Assembly: GCA_002431345.1 (NCBI GenBank)
Contig: DJEN01000101.1
Span: 5,817 to 32,307, forward strand
Source: Megasphaera sp. UBA5897
GTDB taxonomy: Bacteria > Bacillota > Negativicutes > Veillonellales > Megasphaeraceae
DNA length: 26,491 nucleotides
Reading direction: 5' to 3'
The notes under the pieces were generated by a model that worked only from the letters and a program-made list of their open reading frames with translations, did not search any database and was not told the origin of the DNA. Position numbers and translations under genes: made by a program. Positions 14,053-21,608 of the stretch are shown here, one piece after another (position 1 is the stretch's first letter; every line of letters begins with the position of its first letter).

Positions 14053-15309
14053 ATGAAACAACTATGGCACATGTTCAACAAGATTAGCTTGATTCAGCAG
14101 ATTATCGTTGGACTTATTATTGGTATTGCTGTAGCAACGGCATTCCCGGCTGCCGGCAAGGAACTGTCTTTGCTGGGGATTTTATTTGTAGGGGCATTGA
14201 AGGGGATTGCGCCGGTACTTGTTTTTGTCTTGGTATCATCCGCATTGAGCCGCAAACAGGAAGGACATGATTCCAACATTAAATCAGTCATTATTTTATA
14301 TTTAATAGGAACATTTCTTGCTGCGCTGTTTGCAGTAATTGTCAGCTTTATTTTCCCGCTCACGCTGCAGATGGATGTAGCCGGAGCTGCGAAAGAAGCA
14401 CCGGAAGGTATTGCACAGGTATTGATTACACTGCTTAAAAACGTTGTAGATAATCCGGTACATGCGCTGATGACAGGCAACTACATTGGTATTTTGGGCT
14501 GGGCCTGCTTGTTTGGCATTGCCCTGCGCCGCGTGTCTGCTGCTTCCAAAGCAGTAGTGGATGACTGTGCAGAAGCCGTTACGACATGTGTACAGTGGAT
14601 TATCCGCTTTGCTCCTTTTGGGATTATGGGTCTTGTAGCAGATTCTATTTCATCCAACGGCATCGGTGCCTTGCTGGGCTATGCAAAACTGCTGGTACTG
14701 CTGCTGGGAACTATGCTTTTATTTGCCTTTGTTGTCAATCCGATTATCGTATACTGCAAAATCAAACGGAATCCATATCCGCTCGTTTGGAAATGCATCA
14801 AGACTTCAGGGGTTACGGCTTTCTTTACACGCAGCTCAGCCGCCAATATTCCTGTAAACATGTCTTTGGCCAAGCAGATGGGGGTCAATCCGGATACGTA
14901 TACCATTACGATTCCGTTAGGGGCTACAATTAACATGGCCGGCGCTGCCATTACGATTTCTATTATGACGCTGGCAGCTGTGCATACTTTGGGGATTTAT
15001 GTTGATTTTCCGACAGCATTGCTGCTGAGCGTGTTGTCTGCAGTAGGTGCCTGCGGTGCTTCTGGTGTTGCCGGCGGTTCCTTGCTTTTGATTCCGATGG
15101 CTTGCAGCTTGTTTGGCATTTCCAATGATTTGGCTATGCAGGTCGTTGGCGTAGGCTTTATTATCGGGGTATTGCAGGATTCTACAGAAACGGCACTCAA
15201 TTCCTCGACGGATATTCTCTTTACGGCAGCTGCTGATTTTGCCCGTCACGGCTATCCGGCTTCGTTGGATAATCCCATTGAAGAAGCACATCGGGCAGCG
15301 CAGAAATAA
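14053..15309 (+). CDS. sstT: Serine/threonine:sodium symporter SstT
   Basis: SstT imports serine and threonine with Na+ across the cytoplasmic membrane and belongs to the dicarboxylate/amino acid:cation symporter family. The 418-residue protein matches E. coli SstT (from memory) in long blocks: LLGTLFVGALK-like LLGILFVGALKG, NPVHALMTGNYIGIL, IRFAPFGIMGLV, and FFTRSSAANIPVNM, the SstT form of the serine-rich hairpin. Then come IPLGATINMAGAAITI and the end block GVLQDSTETALNSSTDILFT. ATG 14053 has GGGGG (14041-14045) at a good distance; TTG just before it is less likely. It is a single-gene unit with its own promoter and terminator. Confidence 0.97.
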   Translation: MKQLWHMFNKISLIQQIIVGLIIGIAVATAFPAAGKELSLLGILFVGALKGIAPVLVFVLVSSALSRKQEGHDSNIKSVIILYLIGTFLAALFAVIVSFIFPLTLQMDVAGAAKEAPEGIAQVLITLLKNVVDNPVHALMTGNYIGILGWACLFGIALRRVSAASKAVVDDCAEAVTTCVQWIIRFAPFGIMGLVADSISSNGIGALLGYAKLLVLLLGTMLLFAFVVNPIIVYCKIKRNPYPLVWKCIKTSGVTAFFTRSSAANIPVNMSLAKQMGVNPDTYTITIPLGATINMAGAAITISIMTLAAVHTLGIYVDFPTALLLSVLSAVGACGASGVAGGSLLLIPMACSLFGISNDLAMQVVGVGFIIGVLQDSTETALNSSTDILFTAAADFARHGYPASLDNPIEEAHRAAQK

Positions 15310-15358
15310 TATATGGCAGTATCATCTGCGTTGGACAGCTAAATAAAAAGCAACCAAT

Positions 15359-15409
15359 AAAATACCCTCCACACAACATGCCTTTTGCAGCATATGTGGA
15401 GGGTATTTT
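15359..15409. terminator. Terminator of sstT
   Basis: A perfect 15-bp stem (15359-15373 with 15395-15409; core ACCCTCCACA with TGTGGAGGGT) encloses a 21-nt loop that can itself fold. It ends in TTTT and has AAAA at the other side. Confidence 0.8.
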
Positions 15410-15463
15410 AGCATGCCGATATGCGTGTGTGTGTGACAATTTCTTCATTTTTGCTAGGAACAA

Positions 15464-15493
15464 TTGATTTTGGGAGACATTTTGTAATACAAT
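15464..15493 (+). promoter_or_regulatory. Likely promoter of the zinc-ribbon protein gene
   Basis: TTGATT (15464-15469), an 18-bp spacer and TACAAT (15488-15493), about 48 bp before the ATG. Confidence 0.5.
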
Positions 15494-15541
15494 AAATAAA
15501 GTATGATATGAAATACCGTTATAAAAGGGGTGGGTGCAGAG

Positions 15542-15979
15542 ATGAAGTGTCCTGTCTGTGGAACTGAATTTACGCCAAGACGTCCAAAACAAAAATACTG
15601 CTGTTATGAATGCCAACGATATGCCAACCGGCATGGCGCCAATGACATACGACCGCTTCCTTCTCCTTTTGCGCCGGTTATTCGAGAATTTCAATGCCTT
15701 AAATGCGGAACCGTTGTACGCGTTACAGATCCGTCCGACGGGAGAATGAAATTTTGTTCGCAGCATTGCGAAAAACTATATTGGAAGCACTCTAAAAAAG
15801 TAAAAGCACAGTCCGTGCATCGAGAATTTTTTTGCCGTTTGTGCGGTAAAAAAGTGGAAGTAACAGATCCACTGGACAGACGGCGTGTATTTTGCAGTAA
15901 AGAATGTCAAAAGAAATGGACCGGGCTGTCTGCCAAGCGAAAAAAGGAAATATTGGAAGCAGCGCAGCAGAAAACATAA
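15542..15979 (+). CDS. Small protein with three tandem zinc-ribbon modules
   Basis: The 145-residue protein has three four-cysteine clusters. They are Cys3/6/20 or 21/24, Cys52/55/72/76, and Cys98/101/118/122. The second and third share C-x2-C-x16-C-x3-C spacing and the intervening V-x-VTDP motif, so they look like an internal duplication (CLKCGTVVRVTDPSDGR beside CRLCGKKVEVTDPLDRR). The ends are basic (AKRKKEI). Such treble-clef modules bind zinc and often nucleic acid, but no named family is recognised. ATG 15542 is chosen because AAGGGGTGG (15525-15533) fits it better than the GTG at 15530. Confidence 0.8.
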   Translation: MKCPVCGTEFTPRRPKQKYCCYECQRYANRHGANDIRPLPSPFAPVIREFQCLKCGTVVRVTDPSDGRMKFCSQHCEKLYWKHSKKVKAQSVHREFFCRLCGKKVEVTDPLDRRRVFCSKECQKKWTGLSAKRKKEILEAAQQKT

Positions 15980-15999
15980 AATTTCATAGGCATAAATAC

Positions 16000-16052
16000 A
16001 AAAGGGCTGCAGCAAAATGAGAAATTTTAACCCATTTTGTTACAGTCCTTTT
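16000..16052. terminator. Terminator of the zinc-ribbon gene
   Basis: A long imperfect stem joins 16000-16019 and 16033-16052 (AAAAGGGCTG...CAAAATG with CATTTTG...CAGTCCTTTT), with one mismatch and a 13-nt loop. It lies between convergent genes. Confidence 0.65.
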
Positions 16053-16143
16053 ACGATACTATTTTTAGTGCCTAGTTTGCAGTATTGCCATTCAGTTTTA
16101 AACTTTAAAGGAATACTTTTACAGAGAGAATACAATGTAAGAC

Positions 16144-16180
16144 AGCCAAAAGCGTTATGATACAGCTTTTGGCTTTTCTT
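16144..16180. terminator. Terminator between convergent genes (lysP side)
   Basis: AGCCAAAAGC (16144-16153) pairs perfectly with GCTTTTGGCT (16165-16174), and TTTCTT follows on the plus strand. It lies 12 bp beyond the lysP stop, so it can serve that minus-strand gene, although the T-run on that side is poorer. Confidence 0.6.
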
Positions 16181-16191
16181 GCACCGTGCTG

Positions 16192-17643
16192 TTATTTATG
16201 CCGTGTTAAATTGACTTCCTGTAACGGAATAATATGTGTATGATGTTTCAGCTTATGATAGAAATACACAGCTAAAAATACGGGAATGCCAATATACGCA
16301 ACGCTGGCGCCGTACCAGTCAATTTCTGCACCGGTAAAGGCAGAATAATTTTGGCCGGCTGTGACGATAATGCACATCAGCAGGGCCAATAACGGGCCGA
16401 ACGGAAACAGAGTTGCTTTGTACGGCAAGGCTTTTAAATCTTTGCCTTGAGCCACATACGCGCGGCGGAAACGGTAATGGCAGACAGCAATACCAATCCA
16501 GGTAATAAAGCCGGCCATGCCGCTGATATTGACGAGCCAGTCATAGGCTTTGCCTTCACCAATGAGCGATGTCAAAAACGCAGCCAGCCCAAAAACGACG
16601 GTAGCAAAGAGGGCATACGAAGGAACGCCGCGCTTGTTCAATTTCAAGAAACATTTGGGAGCTTGTCCGGTTTCTGCCATGGCATAGAGCATACGGGTAG
16701 AAACGTATAGACCGGAGTTGCCGGCAGAAAGGACAGCTGTCAAGATGACGGCGTTCATGATGGATGCTGCGGCAGCCAGGCCAAAGCGTTCAAAGACGAG
16801 CGTAAACGGGCTGATGGAAATGTTTTCAATATTGGTATTCAGTAAGTTTGGGTCTGAATACGGAATCAAGAAGCCGATAACCGTAAAGGCACCTAAATAA
16901 AAAATAAGGATGCGCCAAAAAATAGAATGGACGGCCCGGGGAATATTCTTTTCCGGGTCTTCACTTTCACCGGCGGCAATGCCGATCATTTCCGTTCCCT
17001 GGAATGAAAAACCAGCGACCATAAAAATCCCCAGCATCGCAGTAAAACCACCGACAAACGGTGCCTCACCGATCGTCCAGTTTGTAAAACCGGGAGACGG
17101 TTCAGAACCTAAGCCGAGAATCAGACAGGTTCCGGCAAAGAGAAAGACCAAAACAGTCAATACTTTGATGCCGGCAAAGATAAATTCACTTTCCCCGTAA
17201 GAACGAGTAGATAAATAATTGAGTGCAAATAAAATACACAAAAATATGCCGCTCCAAACGGCAGCCGGTACGTCAGGAAACCAATATTTCATGATGAGTG
17301 CGCCGGCAACCAGTTCGGCTGCGACGGTAATAGCCCAGTTGAACCAGTAATTCCATCCCAAGGCAAAACCGAGCGATTTGTCTACATACCGGTTGGCATA
17401 GGTTTCAAAAGAGCCGCTTACAGGCAGGTAGGCAGCCATTTCCCCTAAGCCGGTCATTAAAAAATATACCATAATACCGATAAGGGCATATGCGACAAGG
17501 GCACCGCCCGGACCAGCACTGCTGACGGTTTCGCCCCCGGCAACAAAGAGCCCCGTGCCGATAGCGCCGCCAATGGCAATCATGTTCATGTGGCGGGCCT
17601 TTAAGCTGCGGCGCAGTCCTTGTTGTTTTTCTTCTTCTTGCAT
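16192..17643 (-). CDS. lysP: LysP-type amino acid permease (APC family), probably lysine-specific
   Basis: The 483-residue protein has 12 predicted membrane segments and matches E. coli LysP (from memory) closely: GLRRSLKARHMNMIAIGGAIGTGLF at the N-terminus, LGEMAAYLPVSGSF, NWTIGEAPFVGGF, GFSFQGTEMIGIAAGESEDP, SPFTLVFERFG, MNAVILTAVLSAGNSGLYVSTRMLY and SGMAGFITWIGIAVCHYRFRR. APC members of this branch take up basic amino acids with protons. ATG at 17643 (MQEEEK) is preferred over an upstream ATG because AAGG lies about 10 bp before it. The short leader leaves no room for a lysine riboswitch. The promoter contains a dyad. Lysine specificity is inferred from resemblance. Confidence 0.9.
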   Translation of the reverse strand: MQEEEKQQGLRRSLKARHMNMIAIGGAIGTGLFVAGGETVSSAGPGGALVAYALIGIMVYFLMTGLGEMAAYLPVSGSFETYANRYVDKSLGFALGWNYWFNWAITVAAELVAGALIMKYWFPDVPAAVWSGIFLCILFALNYLSTRSYGESEFIFAGIKVLTVLVFLFAGTCLILGLGSEPSPGFTNWTIGEAPFVGGFTAMLGIFMVAGFSFQGTEMIGIAAGESEDPEKNIPRAVHSIFWRILIFYLGAFTVIGFLIPYSDPNLLNTNIENISISPFTLVFERFGLAAAASIMNAVILTAVLSAGNSGLYVSTRMLYAMAETGQAPKCFLKLNKRGVPSYALFATVVFGLAAFLTSLIGEGKAYDWLVNISGMAGFITWIGIAVCHYRFRRAYVAQGKDLKALPYKATLFPFGPLLALLMCIIVTAGQNYSAFTGAEIDWYGASVAYIGIPVFLAVYFYHKLKHHTHIIPLQEVNLTRHK

Positions 17644-17703
17644 GTAATCACAACCTTCATATATAGTATGAGAAATAAAACAAAGAAATAAACTCACTTG
17701 TAC

Positions 17704-17732
17704 ATTATACCGAATGTTTCGGGTGTTTACAA
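17704..17732 (-). promoter_or_regulatory. Promoter of lysP with a dyad in the spacer
   Basis: Minus strand: TTGTAA (17727-17732), a 17-bp spacer, TATAAT (17704-17709). The spacer contains the perfect dyad CCGAA-N3-TTCGG (17710-17722), placed for a repressor. Confidence 0.7.
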
Positions 17733-17829
17733 TGAATAGGCAGCGCGTATGCTATGCAAAAATAAAATAAGTTATACGAAGATATGTCTTTCCTGCTGTC
17801 CCTCTCTTCTAAAGTACCCGCAGGTGTCG

Positions 17830-17835
17830 TATAAT
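17830..17835 (+). promoter_or_regulatory. Possible -10 of the chorismate mutase-recD2-comF cluster
   Basis: A perfect TATAAT lies 44 bp before the ATG. The -35 position (17807-17812, TTCTAA) is poor. Confidence 0.4.
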
Positions 17836-17879
17836 AAGAACATACGAACTAATATAGTATGACAGCAAAGGAGAAACTG

Positions 17880-18146
17880 ATGGAATTAACAGAATGTCGC
17901 CGTGAAATAGATCGTTTGGATAAAGAACTGACAGCTATTTTGGAAGCGCGCATGCATGTAGTAGCGCAGGTAGCTGCATATAAAAAGGAACATCATATGG
18001 AGATTTTTGATTTGCGGCGGGAGCAGCAGGTATTGGAGAAAATCGCTGCCTTGGCAAAGCATCAAGAATTGGCGCCGTATTTGCAGCGGATTTATCAATG
18101 CATTATGGATGAAAGCAAAAATTATGAACGGGAGCATATGAAATAA
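17880..18146 (+). CDS. Chorismate mutase (AroQ class, monofunctional)
   Basis: This enzyme converts chorismate to prephenate in phenylalanine and tyrosine synthesis. The 88-residue all-helical protein has the CM type II layout. Arg7 lies in CRREIDRLDKEL, Arg24 in LEARMHVV, and Lys35 in AAYKKE. Then come Asp44, Arg47 and Glu48 in IFDLRREQQVL, followed by the last helix with YLQRIYQCIMDES. ATG 17880 is chosen over in-frame ATG 17859 because AAGGAG (17868-17873) lies between them. No other aromatic-pathway gene is adjacent; it is followed four bases later by recD2, an unusual partner. Confidence 0.88.
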   Translation: MELTECRREIDRLDKELTAILEARMHVVAQVAAYKKEHHMEIFDLRREQQVLEKIAALAKHQELAPYLQRIYQCIMDESKNYEREHMK

Positions 18147-18150
18147 ACGT

Positions 18151-20316
18151 ATGGCAGAACTATTGGAAAAAATACAGGGCGTAGTAGAACGCGTGCTTTT
18201 TGAAGCGGATGATTCGGATTATATCGTATTTCGCATCCGACGCGAAGATGAAGACACGCTGCTGACGGTTACCGGCAACGGTTCCAAACCTTTGGTAGGA
18301 GACAGGCTGGAAATCCAGGGACGCTGGGTACAGCACAAACGATATGGGCGGCAGCTGGCCGCTTCGTCATGGAAACGGCTGCTGCCGGATACGACGGAGG
18401 GAATGGAACGGTTTTTGGGTTCCGGTGCCGTCAAAGGGATTGGCCCATCGTTAGCCCGCCGTATTGTCGCCGCATTTGGCAACGATACGATGAACGTAAT
18501 GGAAAAAGAACCGCAGCGGCTGTTGGATATTGAAGGAATCGGCAAAAAGAAACTTGCCATGATTACAGAGTCTTTTTATGAAGAAAAAAAGGTCAATGAG
18601 CTGGCACTTGATTTGGAAACCCATGGTGTCGCCGGGCGGTATGCGGCACGGCTTGTGCAAAAATATGGTGATGACGCGCCGTATATTTTACGGGAAGAAC
18701 CATACCGCATGATTCACGAAATTGATGGTATTGGCTTTAAGACGGCAGACCAGATTGCCTTGGCATACGGCATGGATCCGGAAGATGAAGAACGGCTGTC
18801 AGCCGGTTTGACCTATGTTTTGTATGATATGACGCAAAACGGCAATGTATGTGTCCCTGATGCAGAATTAGTACGGCGGGCTGCCTTGATTTTGCGGGCA
18901 GACAGTCTGCGTCTGCATGATATTCTTCAGGAAGCGATTGCCATGGGGCAGTTGGATACGGCGTCCTATCAGGAAAATACTTTGGTCTATACGCCGCAGT
19001 CGTACGAAGAAGAAGTGTGCATTGCAGAACGTATTCGGGAAATGACGGCTATGAAACAGCCTAAGCCTAGGACGCACGTAGAGCTGTTTTTGGACAGATG
19101 GCAGGATTCGTGCCATTTTTCGTTGGCAGACAAACAACGGGAAGCGGTAGAAAAATCGCTGCAGTCCGGCATGCTGGTCATTACCGGCGGCCCAGGAACT
19201 GGGAAAACGACAGTCGTACAGGCAATTATTCGTCTGGCAGAACAGGAAGGACTGCGGATTTTGCTGTGCGCGCCGACCGGCCGGGCAGCCAAGCGTTTGG
19301 AAGAAACGACAGAGCGCAAGGCAAAAACGATTCACCGCCTGCTTATTCCCGATGGATTTAACGGTGACATGCAGGTCTTTGAATATAATGAAACGAAATT
19401 ACTGCCGGCAGATTTAGTCATTGTCGATGAAGTATCCATGCTGGATATGGAAATGATGTATCATCTGCTGCAGGCATTGAGCCCGCGCTGCCGCTGTATT
19501 TTAGTCGGCGACGCCGATCAGCTGCCGTCTGTAGGGGCCGGAGCGGTACTGCATGACATCATTCAGTCCCAAGTCGTGCCGGTCGTGCGGCTGGATACGA
19601 TTTTTCGTCAGCAAGAAGGCGGGCGCATTGTAACCAATGCTCATTTGATTAATCACGGCCGCCTGCCTGTCGTCAATGCAGATGCGGAATTTCGCTTTGT
19701 AGAAATCCAAAATGAAGAAGAAGGCGCTGCCAAAGTATGCCAGCTGTATGAAACGGAAACGGCAGAAGCCGGAGATAAATTTGCCGTCCAGGTATTGGCG
19801 CCGATGTATAAAAATCCCTGCGGTGTAGAACATCTCAATGCCGTCATTCAAGAAAAGACAAATGAGCCGCAAAAAAATAAAGGCGAATATAAAAACGGCA
19901 AGACGCTGTTCCGGCGCGGCGATAAAGTCATGCAGAAACAGAACAACTATGACAAAGGCGTGTTTAATGGAGATATAGGTGAAATATTTGCTATTCAAAG
20001 CGATGTCATTTATGTACGGTATCCAGAACAAGACGTTAAATACGAAGGGCAGGAAGTCGATGAAATTACGCTGGCCTACGCAATTACGGTGCATAAAAGC
20101 CAGGGCAGTGAATATCATACGGTCATTATGACGATAGTCAACAGCCACGCCATCATGCTGCAGCGGAATTTGTTTTATACAGCTGTTACCCGGGCGAAAC
20201 GAAAAGTGATACTGGTCGGTACCAAAATGGCACTGCAGTCGGCAGTGCAAAACATGCGGACGAGCCGGCGCTTTACACTACTTACGCCGCGTTTGCGCGA
20301 GGAGGACCTATGTTAG
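18151..20316 (+). CDS. recD2: RecD2-type ATP-dependent 5'-3' DNA helicase
   Basis: RecD2 is the RecBC-independent RecD-like helicase of Firmicutes and Deinococcus, acting in replication-fork and mismatch-related repair. The 721-residue protein has the long N-terminal region typical of RecD2: an OB-like start, then helix-hairpin-helix stretches (AVKGIGPSLARRIV and LLDIEGIGKKKL). The SF1B motor follows. Walker A is GGPGTGKTT (Gly346-Thr354, Lys352) and Walker B is IVDEVSMLD (Asp426, Glu427). Also seen are GDADQLPSVGAG, the QQEGGRIVTNAH block, and the C-terminal TVHKSQGSEY and FYTAVTRAKR motifs. It starts four bases after the chorismate mutase stop with no clear ribosome site, so translation is likely coupled. 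comF overlaps its end by 7 bp. Confidence 0.95.
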   Translation: MAELLEKIQGVVERVLFEADDSDYIVFRIRREDEDTLLTVTGNGSKPLVGDRLEIQGRWVQHKRYGRQLAASSWKRLLPDTTEGMERFLGSGAVKGIGPSLARRIVAAFGNDTMNVMEKEPQRLLDIEGIGKKKLAMITESFYEEKKVNELALDLETHGVAGRYAARLVQKYGDDAPYILREEPYRMIHEIDGIGFKTADQIALAYGMDPEDEERLSAGLTYVLYDMTQNGNVCVPDAELVRRAALILRADSLRLHDILQEAIAMGQLDTASYQENTLVYTPQSYEEEVCIAERIREMTAMKQPKPRTHVELFLDRWQDSCHFSLADKQREAVEKSLQSGMLVITGGPGTGKTTVVQAIIRLAEQEGLRILLCAPTGRAAKRLEETTERKAKTIHRLLIPDGFNGDMQVFEYNETKLLPADLVIVDEVSMLDMEMMYHLLQALSPRCRCILVGDADQLPSVGAGAVLHDIIQSQVVPVVRLDTIFRQQEGGRIVTNAHLINHGRLPVVNADAEFRFVEIQNEEEGAAKVCQLYETETAEAGDKFAVQVLAPMYKNPCGVEHLNAVIQEKTNEPQKNKGEYKNGKTLFRRGDKVMQKQNNYDKGVFNGDIGEIFAIQSDVIYVRYPEQDVKYEGQEVDEITLAYAITVHKSQGSEYHTVIMTIVNSHAIMLQRNLFYTAVTRAKRKVILVGTKMALQSAVQNMRTSRRFTLLTPRLREEDLC

Positions 20317-20963
20317 ATACACTGCAAAACATATTTTTGCAATTGGTATATCCGGCCCATTGTCCCGGCTGCGGTCAAACCGTATCGCGGCAGGGGCAGT
20401 GGTGTCCTGCGTGCTGGAACCGTGTCTGGCATCCCCGAAAATTAAATCGCAGCCAGGCTGTACGGTTCTTGGATGGATGTTACTGTCTGGCAGATTATCG
20501 AGGGGCGGTACGGCACGTACTGCATGAGTTGAAATATAACGGGGCAAAACGGCAGGCTGCGGCGTGCCAGTCTTTTTTATGGCAGTTTCCCTGGATGCCG
20601 CGCTTGCAGCGGATTCAGGCTGTTGTCCCCGTGCCGTTGGCACCGGAAAAGAAAGAAGAACGGGGATTTAACCAGACTGAGCTTATTTTTCGGTCTTGGG
20701 CAGAAGCGCATTGGCAATGGGCAGACGGACTGCAGCGAGTACGCTGTACGAAGGCACAGTGGCAGTTGTCCCGCCAAGAGAGAAGCGGCAATATAAAAAG
20801 AGCCTTTGAAGTAAAAGGCTCTTTTTGTGCAAAACAAAAACATATTTTATTGGTAGATGATATTTATACGACAGGAATGACCATGGATGCCTGTGCCATG
20901 GCGTTAAAAGAAAAAGGCGCCGCCAGCGTGACCGGATTGGTCATTGCCAGCGGTGCCTTATAA
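20310..20963 (+). CDS. comF: ComF-family phosphoribosyltransferase-like protein
   Basis: ComF proteins help take up or process single-stranded DNA during natural transformation in competent Firmicutes. The 217-residue protein has an N-terminal zinc finger (Cys18, Cys21, Cys32, Cys35), then ALKYxG-like HELKYNG, VVPVPL, RGFNQTE and RQERSGNIKRAF. The PRPP-binding loop VDDIYTTGMT is at 182-191. It overlaps recD2 by 7 bp and has a good GAGGAGG site (20299-20305). A perfect terminator-type hairpin lies inside the coding sequence at 20795-20826. Its stop is only 9 bp from that of the convergent HD-GYP gene. No other com gene is in the window. Confidence 0.92.
   Translation: MLDTLQNIFLQLVYPAHCPGCGQTVSRQGQWCPACWNRVWHPRKLNRSQAVRFLDGCYCLADYRGAVRHVLHELKYNGAKRQAAACQSFLWQFPWMPRLQRIQAVVPVPLAPEKKEERGFNQTELIFRSWAEAHWQWADGLQRVRCTKAQWQLSRQERSGNIKRAFEVKGSFCAKQKHILLVDDIYTTGMTMDACAMALKEKGAASVTGLVIASGAL
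20795..20826. terminator. Terminator-type hairpin inside comF, probably serving the HD-GYP gene
   Basis: AAAAAGAGCCTTT (20795-20807) pairs perfectly with AAAGGCTCTTTTT (20814-20826), 13 bp with a 6-nt loop. Both strands end in five T. On the minus strand it lies about 145 bp beyond the HD-GYP stop; on the plus strand it would cut the comF message short. Confidence 0.6.
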
Positions 20964-20972
20964 AAGGACCCG

Positions 20973-21578
20973 TTAATGGCCCAATGTTTCAATAAATGCT
21001 TTGACAACTTCCGGATCAAATAAAAGACCGGAAGCACTGAATAATTCACGAATGGCCTGTTGTTTTGTTTTAGCCCAAAATTCCGTAGAAGGATTAATAA
21101 TCGTGTCGTAGTAATCAGCAACTGCAATAATCCGCGCGCCAAAAGGAATGTTAGCACCGCGCAGATGCTTGGGAAATCCCGTGCCGTCCCAGCGTTCGTG
21201 ATGATAGCGAATGTAGGGGACAATATCCTGACAGCAGGGAATATTTTCCAGCATATTGCCGCCGGCCGCAGCGTGACGGCGATACTGTGCTTTTTCCGAA
21301 CGATTCAAATAGGGCATTTTGGCGAGCAGCGTATTGGAAACAAAAAGCAGTCCAATATCATGGAGCAAGGCTGCATGCTTGATTTGTTCTATTTCACTGC
21401 GCGGCAGTCCCAGCTTTACAGCAATGCTGACGCTGTAGTTGGCTACCTGCAGAGAGTGCATATATAGACGCTGATTCTTTAGTTGTAAGAATTTGAGGAG
21501 TTCTGCCGTAATGGTATCCAGAGAATTCATTTCCTCCATACCGATACCGGCAGCCTGCTTCAATGACACCATATACAT
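20973..21578 (-). CDS. HD-GYP domain protein, probable cyclic-di-GMP phosphodiesterase
   Basis: HD-GYP enzymes hydrolyse cyclic di-GMP or related dinucleotides. The 201-residue protein is essentially one HD-GYP domain with no receiver or sensor module. The metal and catalytic residues are present: His41, His73-Asp74 (LLHDIG), His102, His126-His127 with Asp131 in HHERWDGTGFP, and Asp155 in IAVADYYDTI. The GYP triad is GFP here (134-136). ATG 21578 is chosen because AAAGG lies 11 bp before it; a TTG at 21587 is too close to that site. It lies downstream of the SpeD-family gene on the same strand (about 30 bp), so they may share a transcript. It converges on comF. Confidence 0.88.
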   Translation of the reverse strand: MYMVSLKQAAGIGMEEMNSLDTITAELLKFLQLKNQRLYMHSLQVANYSVSIAVKLGLPRSEIEQIKHAALLHDIGLLFVSNTLLAKMPYLNRSEKAQYRRHAAAGGNMLENIPCCQDIVPYIRYHHERWDGTGFPKHLRGANIPFGARIIAVADYYDTIINPSTEFWAKTKQQAIRELFSASGLLFDPEVVKAFIETLGH

Positions 21579-21608
21579 GACAAACAAAACCTTTCCCGAT
21601 AAATGTGA

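Noticed and set aside
14094..15291. Minus-strand frames across sstT
   Set aside because: They are shadows of sstT, whose conserved motifs run over the whole frame.
17644..17703. Lysine riboswitch before lysP
   Set aside because: The leader from the predicted promoter is only about 55 nt, too short for an L-box.
21008..21034. CTTCCGG / CCGGAAG hairpin as the comF terminator
   Set aside because: It has no T-run on the plus strand and lies within the HD-GYP coding sequence.
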